Part shown: piece by piece, positions 34,011 through 45,402 of the stretch
Layout of the letters: each line of letters begins with the position of its first letter
How positions within the stretch are numbered: position 1 is the first letter of the stretch
Program-made: the position numbers and the translations under genes
The notes under the pieces: generated by a model
What the model saw: the letters and a program-made list of their open reading frames with translations, nothing else
Database searches by the model: none
Told to the model about the DNA's origin: nothing
Assembly (NCBI GenBank): GCA_036873755.1
Contig: JAVTVY010037342.1
Span: forward strand, 103,207 to 167,206
From: Hanleya hanleyi
Taxonomy: Eukaryota; Mollusca; Polyplacophora; Lepidopleurida; Hanleyidae
DNA: 64,000 nucleotides
Direction: 5' to 3'

Positions 34011-34799
34011 CAGTTCTGTCTTACAGCGACAGAAAAGAACGGCTCTTTTCAGAGCCTCCGTGTCTTCCAAAAGAGAGACGGGTAACTAAGTTCAATGTTC
34101 ACACACAGTACACACACACGCACGCACACACACACACATTCACAATGGACGCGCCGTCATGACTTCCACCAAAAACAATGCCATTCGTCATCCCGGACTG
34201 ATGAGGGATACGTGTTAATCCCTATATGTACAGACACTACCACCACCACAGGGCGTTGGGCACGCGTCCCTGCCCATTTGGACACGGATGGTCCTTCTCC
34301 ACCCCAAACACCTAACTTCACACCCCCCAGAATGGCCGCTTTCGCTACCACTCTCACTGATGACGTGAACATCCCTCGAATCGTAGTCTACATCACGAGA
34401 GCTTCAAGCTGACAGCCTACACGGCCTATTAGGGCCACGGATGGTCCCACGATCACTCAACAAACCCCCCACGAACCCAGAAATGCCTACTTTCTATAGT
34501 ACGGCCAGACATATAAGGGAAGTGGGAAGAGGTGCCGACATGGCTTCACAGTATAGTCTTCTAGTTAACCTATTCTAAAGCACATGCCAAGAATCTAACG
34601 ATTCGTGATATGTGTTGTATCTCAGGTACGCTTTTATTGTATCTGTTCATGTGGCAACTTGGATGACATGACCACACGACCCCTAGCACCGGCATAAGCG
34701 GTATTAGATACAAATCTAGAGAGCTATGATGGAAATGCTCTGACAACTCGTATATTGGTAATTGGTGAGCTGTGGCGCTGTGACAAAGCGTACACTGGG
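34011..34799. other. No gene; CA microsatellite
   Basis: A (CA)n-type run lies at about 34105-34138. A 105-codon frame across it is made largely of the microsatellite and is not supported as a gene. The rest is unique-looking and GC-neutral. Confidence 0.5.
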
Positions 34800-35235
34800 G
34801 ATTGGTGAGCTGTATCGTCGTCAGCGAGCATCACGATGAAACCTCTTATGGCCCAATCGGTCCACTATTGGTCTGTCGCGACCCCAAAACGTCTATTCAA
34901 ACAACCTTTTTTCTGCGCATGAGCTTCCCCACGAATGCTTCAAACTGATACCTCATACGTCCGAATCGGACCACTATTGGTCCACCTCGACCCCAAAACG
35001 TCCATCCCAGTGCCCATTTTCTCAGCATTCCCTGTCTGCGCACGCACAGAATGTTGAAAACGCACGACACATTAGCCCAGTCGGACGCTCCTCCACTAGA
35101 GCTTCACGGTGACACATCCCACACCCCAGTACGCCCATTATGGGTCTGTCTCGATCCCAAAACGTCCATTAAAATACGCTTTTTCTACTGCGCGTGCGCA
35201 GAATGACGTTAGTTGCACCCCACTAGTGTTGAGAT
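34800..35235 (-). repeat. Inverted copy of the Polinton upstream repeat family
   Basis: Three ~130-150 bp units on the minus strand contain 'gacgttttggg.tcgag', 'gaagctctagtggaggagcg' and CTGCGC-CGCGCAG. These match 57400-57720 (gaagctctcgtggaggagca, gtctgcgcatgcgcag, tttgggatagaga). The palindromic NRF1-like core is present in variant form near 35045 and 35200. Confidence 0.7.
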
Positions 35236-36539
35236 AAGCTGGAGGTAGTATTATAAGTGGTATGAACCTATACACCAATTCTTGAGCACTCATAGACCAA
35301 AAATATATAGCTCAATTCCATATAGCGGTCAATCTAAGCGCTATACAGCGGTCATGTTGAATATGCTGGCGGCCATCTTGGATATTTTGATTTTCCCATG
35401 GATGCCAGGCTGGCATCATCCGGATTCTGAATCTGCACACACAGGAGATATATAATCCATCAAAAACGTTAGGTGGACTCCATTTCCACGTCAAAGCTCA
35501 AACTGGGGTTTGGCTCGGGATCGAATGATAGCCAACTTGGTACTGTCGGGTGAGGCAGGGATGGGGGTGGAGAGGCTTACAGTGTTGGAAAATGCGGGTT
35601 TCGCAGTGTTGAATTTCACAATAATAGTATTTGATCTATCAGCAAATTGTTGTGCTGAAATTGGCATCTTTGGTACAACGCTTTGACACTGCGGTTAATT
35701 ACATTGACCTTCATTGCATTTTACATTATGTATGCCTCATTATCTTGAAAACATGGTCTGGGAAGAAGGCTTTCGGAATATATTGGCTCATTGGGTATCA
35801 AGTTGTTCTTGATGGAATGTAAGGGAATTTCGGTTGAGAGTCTATCATGTGATGATATTCCATATACGCGTGAGTTATGATGCTCATACATGTACATTCA
35901 GGAATTTAAAATCACCAGATGATCATTGATCGGGCACTGAGTGTAGTCATCAACACTTTCTATGAACCTATAAAAAGGTCACTATATAAATTAAGTGATG
36001 AGCTAGGATCGCTTCGAATGTGCTCGTATAGCTTTAATTGCAGCATGTAAGCCATGTAAGCCATCAAACATAGAGAGCACAATAATTTCAGAAGGAAAAC
36101 TATGGTGAACAGTAGCGGAGTAGATCTAGTATGTAGTTGTGACGATTTCTCAGTGAGAATGAGAAGTGTGATAATCGTACTATCAGAATACCCCAGAGTG
36201 CAGCGTTTTGCATCTGAAAACTCAACAATTTTCCAGGAAGGAAATCTGCATAAGTCTTATGAAGTTCTTAAAAATGAAAAATGAAATTTATTTTTGAAAA
36301 ATGCAGTTCAAAAACATGAGTCGAAAACGAGTTCCTTACGTTCATCGAGAACTCTAAAAATCGAAAATCGAAAGATTATACTGTCAAAATGCAGAAGAAA
36401 TTTACATCTAGATTGAATTTTTTTTCGAAAGGCAGAAACCTCCGGATCCAATAGGGGGAAGAAAGTGAGTTCCGTATGAGGTATCTTTCTATACATATAT
36501 CACTATACAAAAGTTATTCAACCTGAAAATATATACTGT
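35236..36539. other. No gene seen
   Basis: Contains the right arm of the 32495/35490 inverted repeat at 35355-35490. The remainder, to 36539, is AT-rich with only short frames. Confidence 0.5.
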
Positions 36540-38128
36540 CAAAATGCTACAGTTAGGTATAAAAATCCCAAGAGGAACAAAATACATAAAGCAGGAAAGA
36601 ATAGGTTCAACTTCAGGAGACTTTACTCCAATTACTCCAATGCTGTCAAGGAGTTTGACTGGGACTTATACACGCGAGGAGGTTATAGTTGTGATTGTGA
36701 ATCGTCGAACTTTATCTATTCACCATGCAAACATATTGTGACTGGTGACCTTGATGTGGTGAGTGATAAGGATATAAAATTATTCCTGATGAAAGGACCT
36801 AAATATAGAGCCGAGAAGAATAAATCTGAAGGCCGACCAGAAGATAGTCCTGTCTGCATTGGAACAGTACGTTATTGATTGGTCTAAGCGAGAAAAAGTT
36901 GAACCTACAGTACTCGCTGATTGGTTGGACCTCACCAAGAGCAAGGTCGTTGAAACAATCCACCATATTGACAGAAGTACTCTTCACCAACTAAAACAAG
37001 TACTGAGAAACCTCAATTCGCAAGAAGTTCTAGCAAATCTCCAGAGTAAATTCGTCATAGTCCCAGCAGACAAAGCTCCAAATAATATAATATTCATATG
37101 TAAATATTACTATTACCAGGTGCTGGTTAAAGAACTGGGTGTAGACATATCATCATCATCAAATACGTCTACTTACTCCCAAACTGCATTTACCCTGGAA
37201 GATTTATTTAACAATCACAAAACGTTTCTCAAGTAAAGAGGTATTTGTCTTCTAACCAATCACAACGACATGCCAAAAGTATACTGGACTCCCAAAATGC
37301 ATAAATCACCATACAAAGCTAGATTCATAACTGGTTCTAGAAGCTGCACCACCAAGCTCCTTTCAACCCTATTGACGAGGGCCCTTCAGGAGGTAAAAGC
37401 ATTTTGGGAAAGGTATTGCGCCACTATTTCTAAAAGCTCTGGCGTTGAATGTATGTGGATATTGAAAAACTCAAAATGTCTTACGAAAGAACTTGATGCT
37501 AAAGGTCACATACCGTGCAGAGTTGCTTGAATGTCTCATTAAAATATCTATGTTGTGCACCCCTGTTGGCTGAGCTGTATCTGTTCTCTTATGAATATGA
37601 CTATATGCAGGCGCTTTCAAAAACCGATCCATTCAAAGCTCGTTCCTTCTCATTCACCAAATGCTATATAGACGATTTTTCGCTGTGGATAATCGCTATA
37701 TAAATGACGCAGTGAAGGATATATATCCACCTTCACTGGATTTGAAGGAAACTAGAGATAGCACTACAGGCACATCATATTTAGATCTATATCTCTATAA
37801 AAATGAAGCGGGCATTCTCTCTCGTCGACTTTATGACAAAAGAGATGATTACAATATCGACATCGTAAACTATCCCTTCCTGGACAGTAATATTCCAGTG
37901 GGACCTGCATATGGCGCATACATATCTCGCCTAGTAGCATTTGCTAGATCCTGTGTTAAATGTGACGATTTTAATCATCGTCACAAAACATTGTTGAAGA
38001 AACTTATAAAACAGGGTTATTCCACCAAGCGCCTCCACTCAAAGTTTCTCAAATTTGGCGATACATATCGCATGCTGATAGCAAAATACGAGCGTAGCGT
38101 GCAAGATCTATGGCGTTACGTTACGTAA
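36540..38128 (+). pseudogene. Retrotransposon reverse transcriptase, frameshifted
   Basis: Blocks in three plus-strand frames match one family of invertebrate reverse transcriptases: an N-terminal Cys block (YSCDCESSNFIY, HIVTGDLDVV, FLMKGPKYR) at 36600-36810, VPADKAPNNIIFICKYYYYQ near 37060-37120, VYWTPKMHKSPYKARFITGS at 37275-37340, the catalytic box CYIDDFSL near 37660-37680, then YLDLYLYKNEAGI, YDKRDDYNIDIVNYPFLDSN and VAFARSC to 38128. Several frameshifts and missing pieces between fingers and palm show it is dead. The closest group, possibly Penelope-like or another non-LTR clade, cannot be settled by eye. Confidence 0.75.
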
Positions 38129-38149
38129 CTTGTGTCTAATTCCGCTTAA

Positions 38150-38638
38150 AGGTGAAATGTAAAGGTTTTCAAATCTTTCTTTTTATATTCTTTGTGGGCT
38201 AGTTAATGATGGAAATATCAGCTTATGTATTTGGTTTGGTTTTATTTGAAGTATTTTGTCTCCTGGTAGCTTTTGAAAAGTGCTTCAAAGTTGGTATCTC
38301 AAGCCCAGCCAATTTGAGAAATGAAATCCGCATCACTTATTTGCCCTTGTTTGACGCTGTTTTGTGACGTCACATCAGACCACCTGGTCGAGCGTAAATA
38401 CTTGTAACGTTCAGTCTTCGGGCGGCTGGTCTGACATGACGTCACAATCAAGGAAAGATAATCGATGACGTTATGAAAATCTGAATTCAGCTGTGCTAGG
38501 AGTACCAACTTTTAAAAGATTCTAGCAGAGAAGATAATTCTAATTAAACCAAGTGAAGTAGATATTCTGTTATTTCTATCATTATTCAACCTATTAAAAT
38601 GTAAAATTGGAGAATCTAAAAACCTTTGCATTTCACCT
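38150..38638. mobile_element. TTAA-flanked MITE with nested palindrome
   Basis: TTAA at 38146-38149 and 38639-38642 flank 489 bp whose ends are ~31-bp inverted repeats (AGGTGAAATGTAAAGGTTTT and its near complement). Inside, 38362-38385 and 38424-38447 form a second inverted repeat carrying TGACGTCA on both arms. It sits 22 bases after the reverse-transcriptase relic. Confidence 0.8.
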
Positions 38639-39659
38639 TTAACCCGGGGCTTGGGGCCGTATGAACCCATTTACTTCAAGATCCTCGTGGTGCTCATATG
38701 AACAGTCACAATCAAAGCGTGATTGAGATACACCATTCTCTAGATGACGACTTTACAACCATTATTACGGATTAAGAATACTGATCAGCGATACGGATTT
38801 TTATATGTTTGGAACATCATGATGTCTTGTCGGCATCATTGAAAACTGTTGACCGCTTCTCTCTTGCAGGAAACTAGCCTATGTTTATGTATACTATGAT
38901 TGTCTTTTTGAATTTGGTGCTAATACTGTTATATGGAATATGGAATAGGTCTTTGGATTATGGACGTGGATATTCTTTAATGGACGACGGCTGAATTATG
39001 AATGACGGACTAGACGCATGTAATTTCTACGTTTTTACTTCGGTCAAACAAAAACATGAGGCAGCATCTAAAAAGTGCAACAACCCCTCAGCCAGACAGT
39101 TTTAGTCAGTGTTTATTGGTAAACAATGAATGGGAAATGCATATGTAAAAGCCTGAAAGATTTGGTTGAATGCAGAAGATGCTTTAGCAGGGGCTTGTAA
39201 AAGATTAAAATATGATAAATTCAGTCATGACAGTGTGGGATGTTGGATGCATTGGAGAACTATAATAAATAATTTGACATATCACGTGCGAAAAATATGG
39301 CGGAAGAACAAAAATATTCTGAACAAAAACAAAAGGCTTCAAGCCATTCTTGCTTTGAACCCTAATAATAATCTGAACAATAATAAAAGTCTTCCGATTT
39401 TCAGTGGGAGCCAAGTTATATAGAGTTTTTGATAGGAATACGAAGCTACGTATCTAAAATCCCTCGGCTCTGGGTGCCAGCCATTCACAATCTATTCAAT
39501 TTGAACCATATTACTTTGAAAACATCAGGAACATCAAGCAGTCAAGTGACAAATATACAGATTATTAAAAAACAGGCAATCAGAAATGGCCGCAAAGTGT
39601 TCTGTCCAATCAGAGAAACCGGTAGTCATTACTTGTCTCTTGAATTATCTAGGACGTAT
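38639..39659. other. No gene seen
   Basis: AT-rich sequence. The 85-codon frame at 39166-39423 is Asn/Lys-rich with no motif and overlaps an equal frame on the other strand, so it is not called. Confidence 0.5.
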
Positions 39660-41215
39660 ACCAGAGCACCATACTGAACACTTGAACAGTATCAAAGGAT
39701 ATATAGATCAAAGACATCAATGATTTTACATAAATTGAAAACGGCTGCCATGGTTTCCATCCAATCAGATAAAACGGTTCTGTCATCCATTTTTAGTCTC
39801 TTGATGTACTGATGATGTATAGAAAGTCTTGCATCAAACACTTGAACAGTACCAGAGGTATAGATTTTGCATAAACTAAAGATGGCAATCAAGTTTTCCA
39901 CCTAATCAGAGAAATTGGTTGTCATTAATTGTAAGTTTCTTGATGTAACGATGATTTATAGTTTCATATGAAGCACTAAAATGGTATCAGATATAGATCA
40001 TTAATGATTTTGCATAAATTAAAATGGTCGCCAAGATTTCCGCCCAATCAGAGAAACCAGTTGTCATTTATCGTAAGTCTCTTGATGCAATGATGATGTA
40101 TATCAAATTTTACATCGAGCACTTGAACGGTATCAGAGATAGAGATCATTAATGATTTTGCATAAATTAAAGATGGCGGCCTATCCTTCCCATCATTCAG
40201 AGGAACTGATGTGGTTATTCATTCATGCGAGTCTTTTGATACACCGATGCTGTATACCAAGTTTCATATAGAACACTTAAATGGTATCAGAGGTGTACAT
40301 CATTAAAATTTTGCATAAAGAAAAGATGGCCGCCAAGATTTCCGCCCAATCGGAGAAACCAGTTCTGTCATTCATCATAAGTCTCTTGATGCATCGATGA
40401 TGTTTACCAAATTTTACGTCGAGCACTTGAACGGTATCAGAGATAGAGATCATTAATGATTTTGCATAAATTAAAAATGACCGGCCATCCATCCCGCCTC
40501 TCAGAAGAACTGATGTGGTTATTCAGTGAAAATCTCTTGATACATCGATGCTGTATACCAAGTTTCGTATAGAACACTTCAATGGTATCAGAGAAACACA
40601 TCATTAAAGATTCTGCATAAATTAAAGATGGCCGCCAAGGCTTTCACCCAATCAGGGAAACTGGTTTTGTCATTCCTTTAAAGTTTCTTGATGTATCGAT
40701 AATCTATACCAAGTTTCACACTGAACAGCGAAATGGTTTCCGAGATACACAAGATTCATGGTTTCGCATAAATTAAAGATGGCCGCCAATCGGGTCCAGA
40801 TTCAATAGGGTTCTGGGTCACGAGCATATGGATGTGCACGGCAAGTTTGGTGTGCCTGGGTTAAGTCGTTCTAAAGATATCTTGGTAACGAGAAAGCTGT
40901 GACGGTTTCGCATAAATTAAAGATGGCCGCCAAATCTGGTCCAGATTCAATAGGCTTGTGACTGACCACCCAACCATCCTGTATACCAAATTTGAAGTCT
41001 CTAGAAGCAACGGTTTGGCTTCTAGACCGGTCACAAGAATTGTTGACGAAGGTTACGTGACGTTGCCATGGAAACCGCAAATTCATCACAAATTACCCAA
41101 ATTCGATAGGCTTGTGGCTGACCACCCAATAATCCTGTATACCAAATTTGAAGTCTCTAGAAGCAAAGGTTTGGCTTCTAGATCGGTCACAAGAATTGTT
41201 GACGACTGACGACCG
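39660..41215. repeat. ~150-bp satellite array, about nine units
   Basis: 'ttttgcataaattaaagatgg' type cores recur near 39722, 39866, 40011, 40153, 40308, 40458, 40610, 40763 and 40907, a spacing of 142-155. Between them are 'ccaatcagagaaac..gtt', 'gatgtataccaa.ttt' and 'gaacggtatcagagat'. The last two units switch to a variant, 'cttgtg.ctgaccaccca' plus 'gaagtctctagaagcaa'. The array closes with 'gacgaccggacgtacatgcc'. Confidence 0.9.
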
Positions 41216-41639
41216 GACGTACATGCCGACGACAAGACCCGGCAGCCTAATAGGCTGAGTGGTGAAAAACAGTTATCAAAAGTCTCGATATGGTGTACTC
41301 GCTATTTCCATCCGAAATCCATGTTGATATCGAGAACATTATGTAGATGAAACGATCCAGGCAAATACGAAAATATCATACCACATACTGGTACATGACC
41401 AACAGATAGTCTACACGTACTTATTTTATGCAGATACCATTAATTAGCAAAACTGAACGCCTATTGTGTAGATTGGGCTGGTGACCTACCGGTACTAATC
41501 TACATAATTTACTCCAGCGCATTAATTCTGAAATGTTGTGAGTTATGAATGTCCTGGAGATAAACTACTTCTAGGAATTTGATGAAATTATTCTACCAAA
41601 TACTTGTGGATCAACCGGTCATTTTTTGTTGTATAGTTT
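41216..41639. other. No gene seen
   Basis: Spacer between the satellite and the right arm of the large inverted repeat. 41399-41500 has phrases shared with that repeat (taccattaattagcaaaact). Confidence 0.5.
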
Positions 41640-41969
41640 CCCTTGTAGGACACAGGCTAAGACAACTACACTAATTATTTCTTTAAATTAAACGCGGTGA
41701 CATATTGGCCTACATTATGGACGGTACATAAGCGCTCGTTAAAACATACTCTATCTTCACAGTGCTGCCTTAATTTTAACATAAGAGGCAATATAGACAG
41801 TGAAATATTACGGAATGTGTTATGAATCTCCATGCCACGTATATAATGTTCGCCTCAAAGTGATGATGTGACCTTTTGACTCATTCAATGAATTATAATG
41901 ACTTTTCTCATAGGAAAATAATTCCACAGAAGTACACTAACCAAAGATGTTCTTTCATCTGCGTATTAA

Positions 41970-42565
41970 CCCTACCTGACCTGGGCGATTTGGGGTGTAT
42001 CGCAGCCGGGGGGGGCACTTCCCCCCCCCCCCAATATATTTTCTCTACCACTAATGCTAGCGCGCTGAAACTTACCATACAGTATCTTGGATTCAAGCTC
42101 TACCGGAAAATGTAAAAAAATCCAAGATGACCGCTATGATGACGTCACAGGGACGTCATCATCTCTGAAGCCATTTTTCGGTCTTTTTTGGGTCGATTTT
42201 TCGAAATTTTCATTTTACCGATTTTTCTCTAAAAAAATCAAATGAAATATAGAATAATTAGTTTTGCATAAATAAAATAATTTCAAGGCCTTTTAGGCAA
42301 GGAAAATGTGAAGAAATGGAGCGAAAAGATTGAAAAAACACGACTTTCGTGGATACCACATGGCCGCCATCTTGAATTTACTCTTGAATTTAGATCCTCT
42401 GCCCGGGGGTATATGAAAATAGGCTCAAAATGTCCCCAATAATATAAGCTTTAAAGTCACCAAGTTTCAGCCTCCTCGGTTTTGTTGTTTCGGAGCAGCA
42501 GAAAAAAAGTTCAACGGGGGGGGGGGGAGCACTTTCCGCCTCCCCCCCCCCCAGGCCAGATAGGG
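41970..42565. mobile_element. TTAA-flanked MITE with a visible empty site
   Basis: TTAA at 41966-41969 and 42566-42569 flank 596 bp with ends CCCTACCTGACCTGGG and the complement of CCCTATCTGGCCTGGG. The left arm of the large inverted repeat has a single TTAA at 31817-31820 in the same context, which proves insertion and the 4-base duplication. Poly-G/poly-C runs lie near both ends. An inner GATGACGT/ACGTCATC pair lies near 42133-42162. Confidence 0.9.
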
Positions 42566-42989
42566 TTAACGCATACCATTAATTGGGCTTTGTAGACAGA
42601 ATGATGACCTACTGACCTACATAACTGACATCTGTCTGTAATATTAAACGCTTCTGAACCATAAAGGGGGCGTAGAGTGGGATATGGGGCACAGGGGGAC
42701 AAACCATCTATCTCCAATGCTAAATACAGGAATCATATAACATTATTATCAGCAGGAAAATACCATCCCCATACAACACCTATATTGATTATAAGTTAAA
42801 ACTCTCAGTGCTAAAACATTAGGGGCAAAAAACTGTTTTTGAACAGTCCAAGTAAATTTTCAGGTCTCAGGATGATATTTTGTTATACCAAGTTTTCTAC
42901 GGTACTCCATTACTGTTTTGGTATTAGAGGCTGGTGTGAAAAAAATATGAACCCACCCCTGGAGCCCTGAATGTTAAAAGGAATAAGAA

Positions 42990-43090
42990 ATTATCTGTGT
43001 AGTTTCCGGGTGTGAAAGGGAATAGAAACCAAACATTGTGATATGACCGAAATAGTGTTGAAGGCGACATTAAATCATATTCACTCACTA
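42990..43090 (+). repeat. SINE copy
   Basis: 'ttccgggtgtgaaagggaat', 'gtgatatgaccgaaatagtg' and GCGACATTAAATC with a CACT tail match the copies at 14330-14816. Confidence 0.7.
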
Positions 43091-43649
43091 TTTTCTTGAA
43101 ATTCGGCTCCTGAATAATATTTCATGTAACGAAGCTGAGGGGTCAAAAATAGCCATCGTTGTTGAATCTTCTAAACTCATATGAAATATAACTGTATATA
43201 GTTGATTCAAAATAAATTTTGATTATTGTCCCACTGCAACCCAGTGGGTGTCCCAGTGATCCTCAAACTTTGGGCAAACTGGAACACTCTTTTTGACTTT
43301 AAAAAAAGTAATTCTGGAGAAAAGTATAGCAGATATTTCGAATTGTTTGTATGATTATGTCATACTAAACATTAGTTATAACTAGAGCATAGAAGGCTAC
43401 TCTACGGGACAATAATAGCAGAGATTTTGCAAAAAAAAAAAAAAAACGTAAGAAAAATTTCCAATTTCCCCTAGAGATTAGTCCATACACATACCTTCAC
43501 AATGATATCTTAATTGCAATATTCGGTCAATAGATTTCGATGCGCGTCTTATATGTGACCACCCACTGAATTTAATGTTTATTCAAAATTAGTTCGGACT
43601 GTGAATAATCTTGGGAAGAAGTGCCTCCAGCACATTACCTACCATTGTT

Positions 43650-43862
43650 TCAGACTGACACCCCACCCCAGAAGGAGGCGCCTTTGTATGGTCTAACAAG
43701 AATAATCTGTGAACATTTTCTATACCGTGAGTTCAGGTTCATCCTAAAATAAGCCGTTTTTCTGTTTGGGATGATGGACCATGGCCTGTATACAGCTTCG
43801 TCAGACGAATCATTGCTAGAGATGATGATATAGTGAGGCAGGCAGCTGGCTAAGAGAATCAT
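43650..43862 (-). pseudogene. Relic of the Polinton small late protein
   Basis: The minus strand reads PHYIIISSNDSSDEAVYRPW then FRMNLNSRY, aligning with DHYIIVSSKDS and FRVALNTRL of the 28706-29056 protein. The nucleotide match is about 70% in the first 30 bases. The frame then diverges and no partner gene is found nearby, so this is a scrap of a second element. Confidence 0.5.
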
Positions 43863-44029
43863 TCTGGATGTTCACTCTGATTTAGACAGTAGAGTTCTTC
43901 CAAAATCATTAAGTTTCTTCGGGACCAAGTCTGGAAACGTCGTTTCATAGAAGTCAGTTATAGATATATGTTTTCTTCTAATGTATTTTCAGCAGTATTT
44001 AATATTAAACAGCGAAACTTTGTTTTGGA

Positions 44030-44285
44030 AACAACACAGCCAAAAAAATGGTGTTGGTCCAACGCCCTTTTTTGGTGTTGAGGGCTGGTCAACACCATAA
44101 AGTGGTGTTGAGAAACGTTGTTGACCAATGTGAACACTAAAAAATGGTGTTGAGGCCAGTTCAACACAAAATGGTGTTGGCCAACACCAATAAACGGATA
44201 TATATGGTGTCGGTGGAAATTGAACACCATTTATTGGTGTCGAGCTCAACACCTTTTTTTGGTGTTGAACAACACCATTTTTCTG
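44030..44285. repeat. CAACACCA/TGGTGTTG palindromic array
   Basis: About a dozen copies of TGGTGTTG or its complement alternate at 15-30 base spacing, with A/T-rich spacers that pair with each other. It lies at the 3' side of a LINE reverse-transcriptase fragment and probably inserted into it. Confidence 0.85.
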
Positions 44286-44287
44286 GG

Positions 44288-44510
44288 TGTGAATAGGAAG
44301 GGATAGTAAAGATTTATCGAACTGTTTTACATTTAGAGGCATAAGTGCACGCTTCTCAATATTCCAACTTAATCCCATAACAAACCGAATGTTTGCATAA
44401 AACAATTAAGTATTGTTAACAGAATCTAAGTCTTTCAGTAAGCTTGTTGTGTCATCTGCATGATATATACCGTTACGAATTTTCATTAATAAATCATTAA
44501 CACACAGGGA
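44288..44510 (-). pseudogene. LINE reverse-transcriptase fragment
   Basis: The minus strand reads SLCVNDLLMKIRNGIYHADD then TTSLLKDLDSVNN, a stop, and FYANIRFVMGLSWNIEKRAL. This is the YADD catalytic box region of CR1/L2-type LINEs, with the first catalytic residue changed to His in this copy and one stop. It is interrupted by the palindromic array at 44030-44285. Confidence 0.75.
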
Positions 44511-45210
44511 CGCGCGAAGGACAGTTCGTCGCGAGTCGTGATCTGGGAAATCGTCCAAATACGTCGCGAGCAACGATTATTTGCAGAGCAGAACAGTCGT
44601 TTTATTACAAATTCGAAAAGCGAGATGGCCCGGATAGAACACCATAATGTAGGCTTCACAGTGGATTATCGCCATCTGAATATGCTTCATGGAATTGTTT
44701 CGTCTTTCAGTGGCAGTAACAATTGAACAACTCCGTTGTGAAATTGCACACAAAAACAGTTTATTTGGAAAACTGGTACATCTTTCTTGGTTTTTCTGTC
44801 TTTTGTAAATAATCAAAGAAACAAAGAAAAAATGAAGTCTTTAAACAATTTTACTGACATAAATAGTATCGTTTGTTTTAGTCTGAAATTGATCTCGCTT
44901 CAACATGGAAGAGTGACCCTTTTCCACAAGCAGCCAAATAAGTTGATTGTTGGTGAACTAGTATAAGGTTAACAGTTGGAGCTACTAAGTGAAACACAAT
45001 ACTCGTAGTACGAGAAAATGATTAATTACCAATGTTATCAGATGTTTATACATCCTTTGAGAATGTCAACTTCTTGTTTGTGTAATCGAGAGTTGGGAAG
45101 TCATTGTTCTCTTCTTGTCGGTTATACAAGTCCGGCGGAATGGGGCATTTAGTCCGTTAAGAGTTTCATTCCGCTTGCTATCCTTCAACCTCAATCTTAG
45201 GCACTTTCAA
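44511..45210. other. No gene seen
   Basis: Mixed sequence with a short CG-rich stretch near 44508-44560 (gggacgcgcgaaggacagtt). No recognisable frame. Confidence 0.5.
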
Positions 45211-45402
45211 ACTAATGGTTTATTGATCACATATTCTAGGAAAATAAAGAAATATAACTCCAGCGGTATATACAATGCCTAGAGCCTATATATAATATAG
45301 GCCTATTCCTCGTGTATACTACATACCAGTAGTGTGTAAATTGCATACCGGTATGTGTTTTTATTTCTTTATTCTCTGGAATATGTGATCAATAAACCAT
45401 TA
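45211..45402. repeat. Foldback element with ~41-bp arms
   Basis: 45211-45251 (aatggtttattgatcacata...) is the near-perfect reverse complement of 45362-45402. The 110-base loop contains a smaller 'tataatatagg' palindrome. Confidence 0.85.

Larger units (their letters stand above)
41640..43660 (+). repeat. Right arm of the large inverted repeat
   Basis: The reverse-complement partner of 31165-32060, made longer by a TTAA element (41970-42565), a SINE (about 42990-43090) and extra sequence around 42620-43480. No coding capacity. Confidence 0.75.

Noticed and set aside
34095..34412. 105-codon ORF
   Set aside because: Starts in a CA microsatellite and continues in low-complexity Pro/Thr sequence, with an opposing ORF. 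No motif.
39166..39423. 85-residue Asn/Lys-rich ORF
   Set aside because: Composition follows AT content, an equally long frame lies opposite, and no start or termination signals fit.
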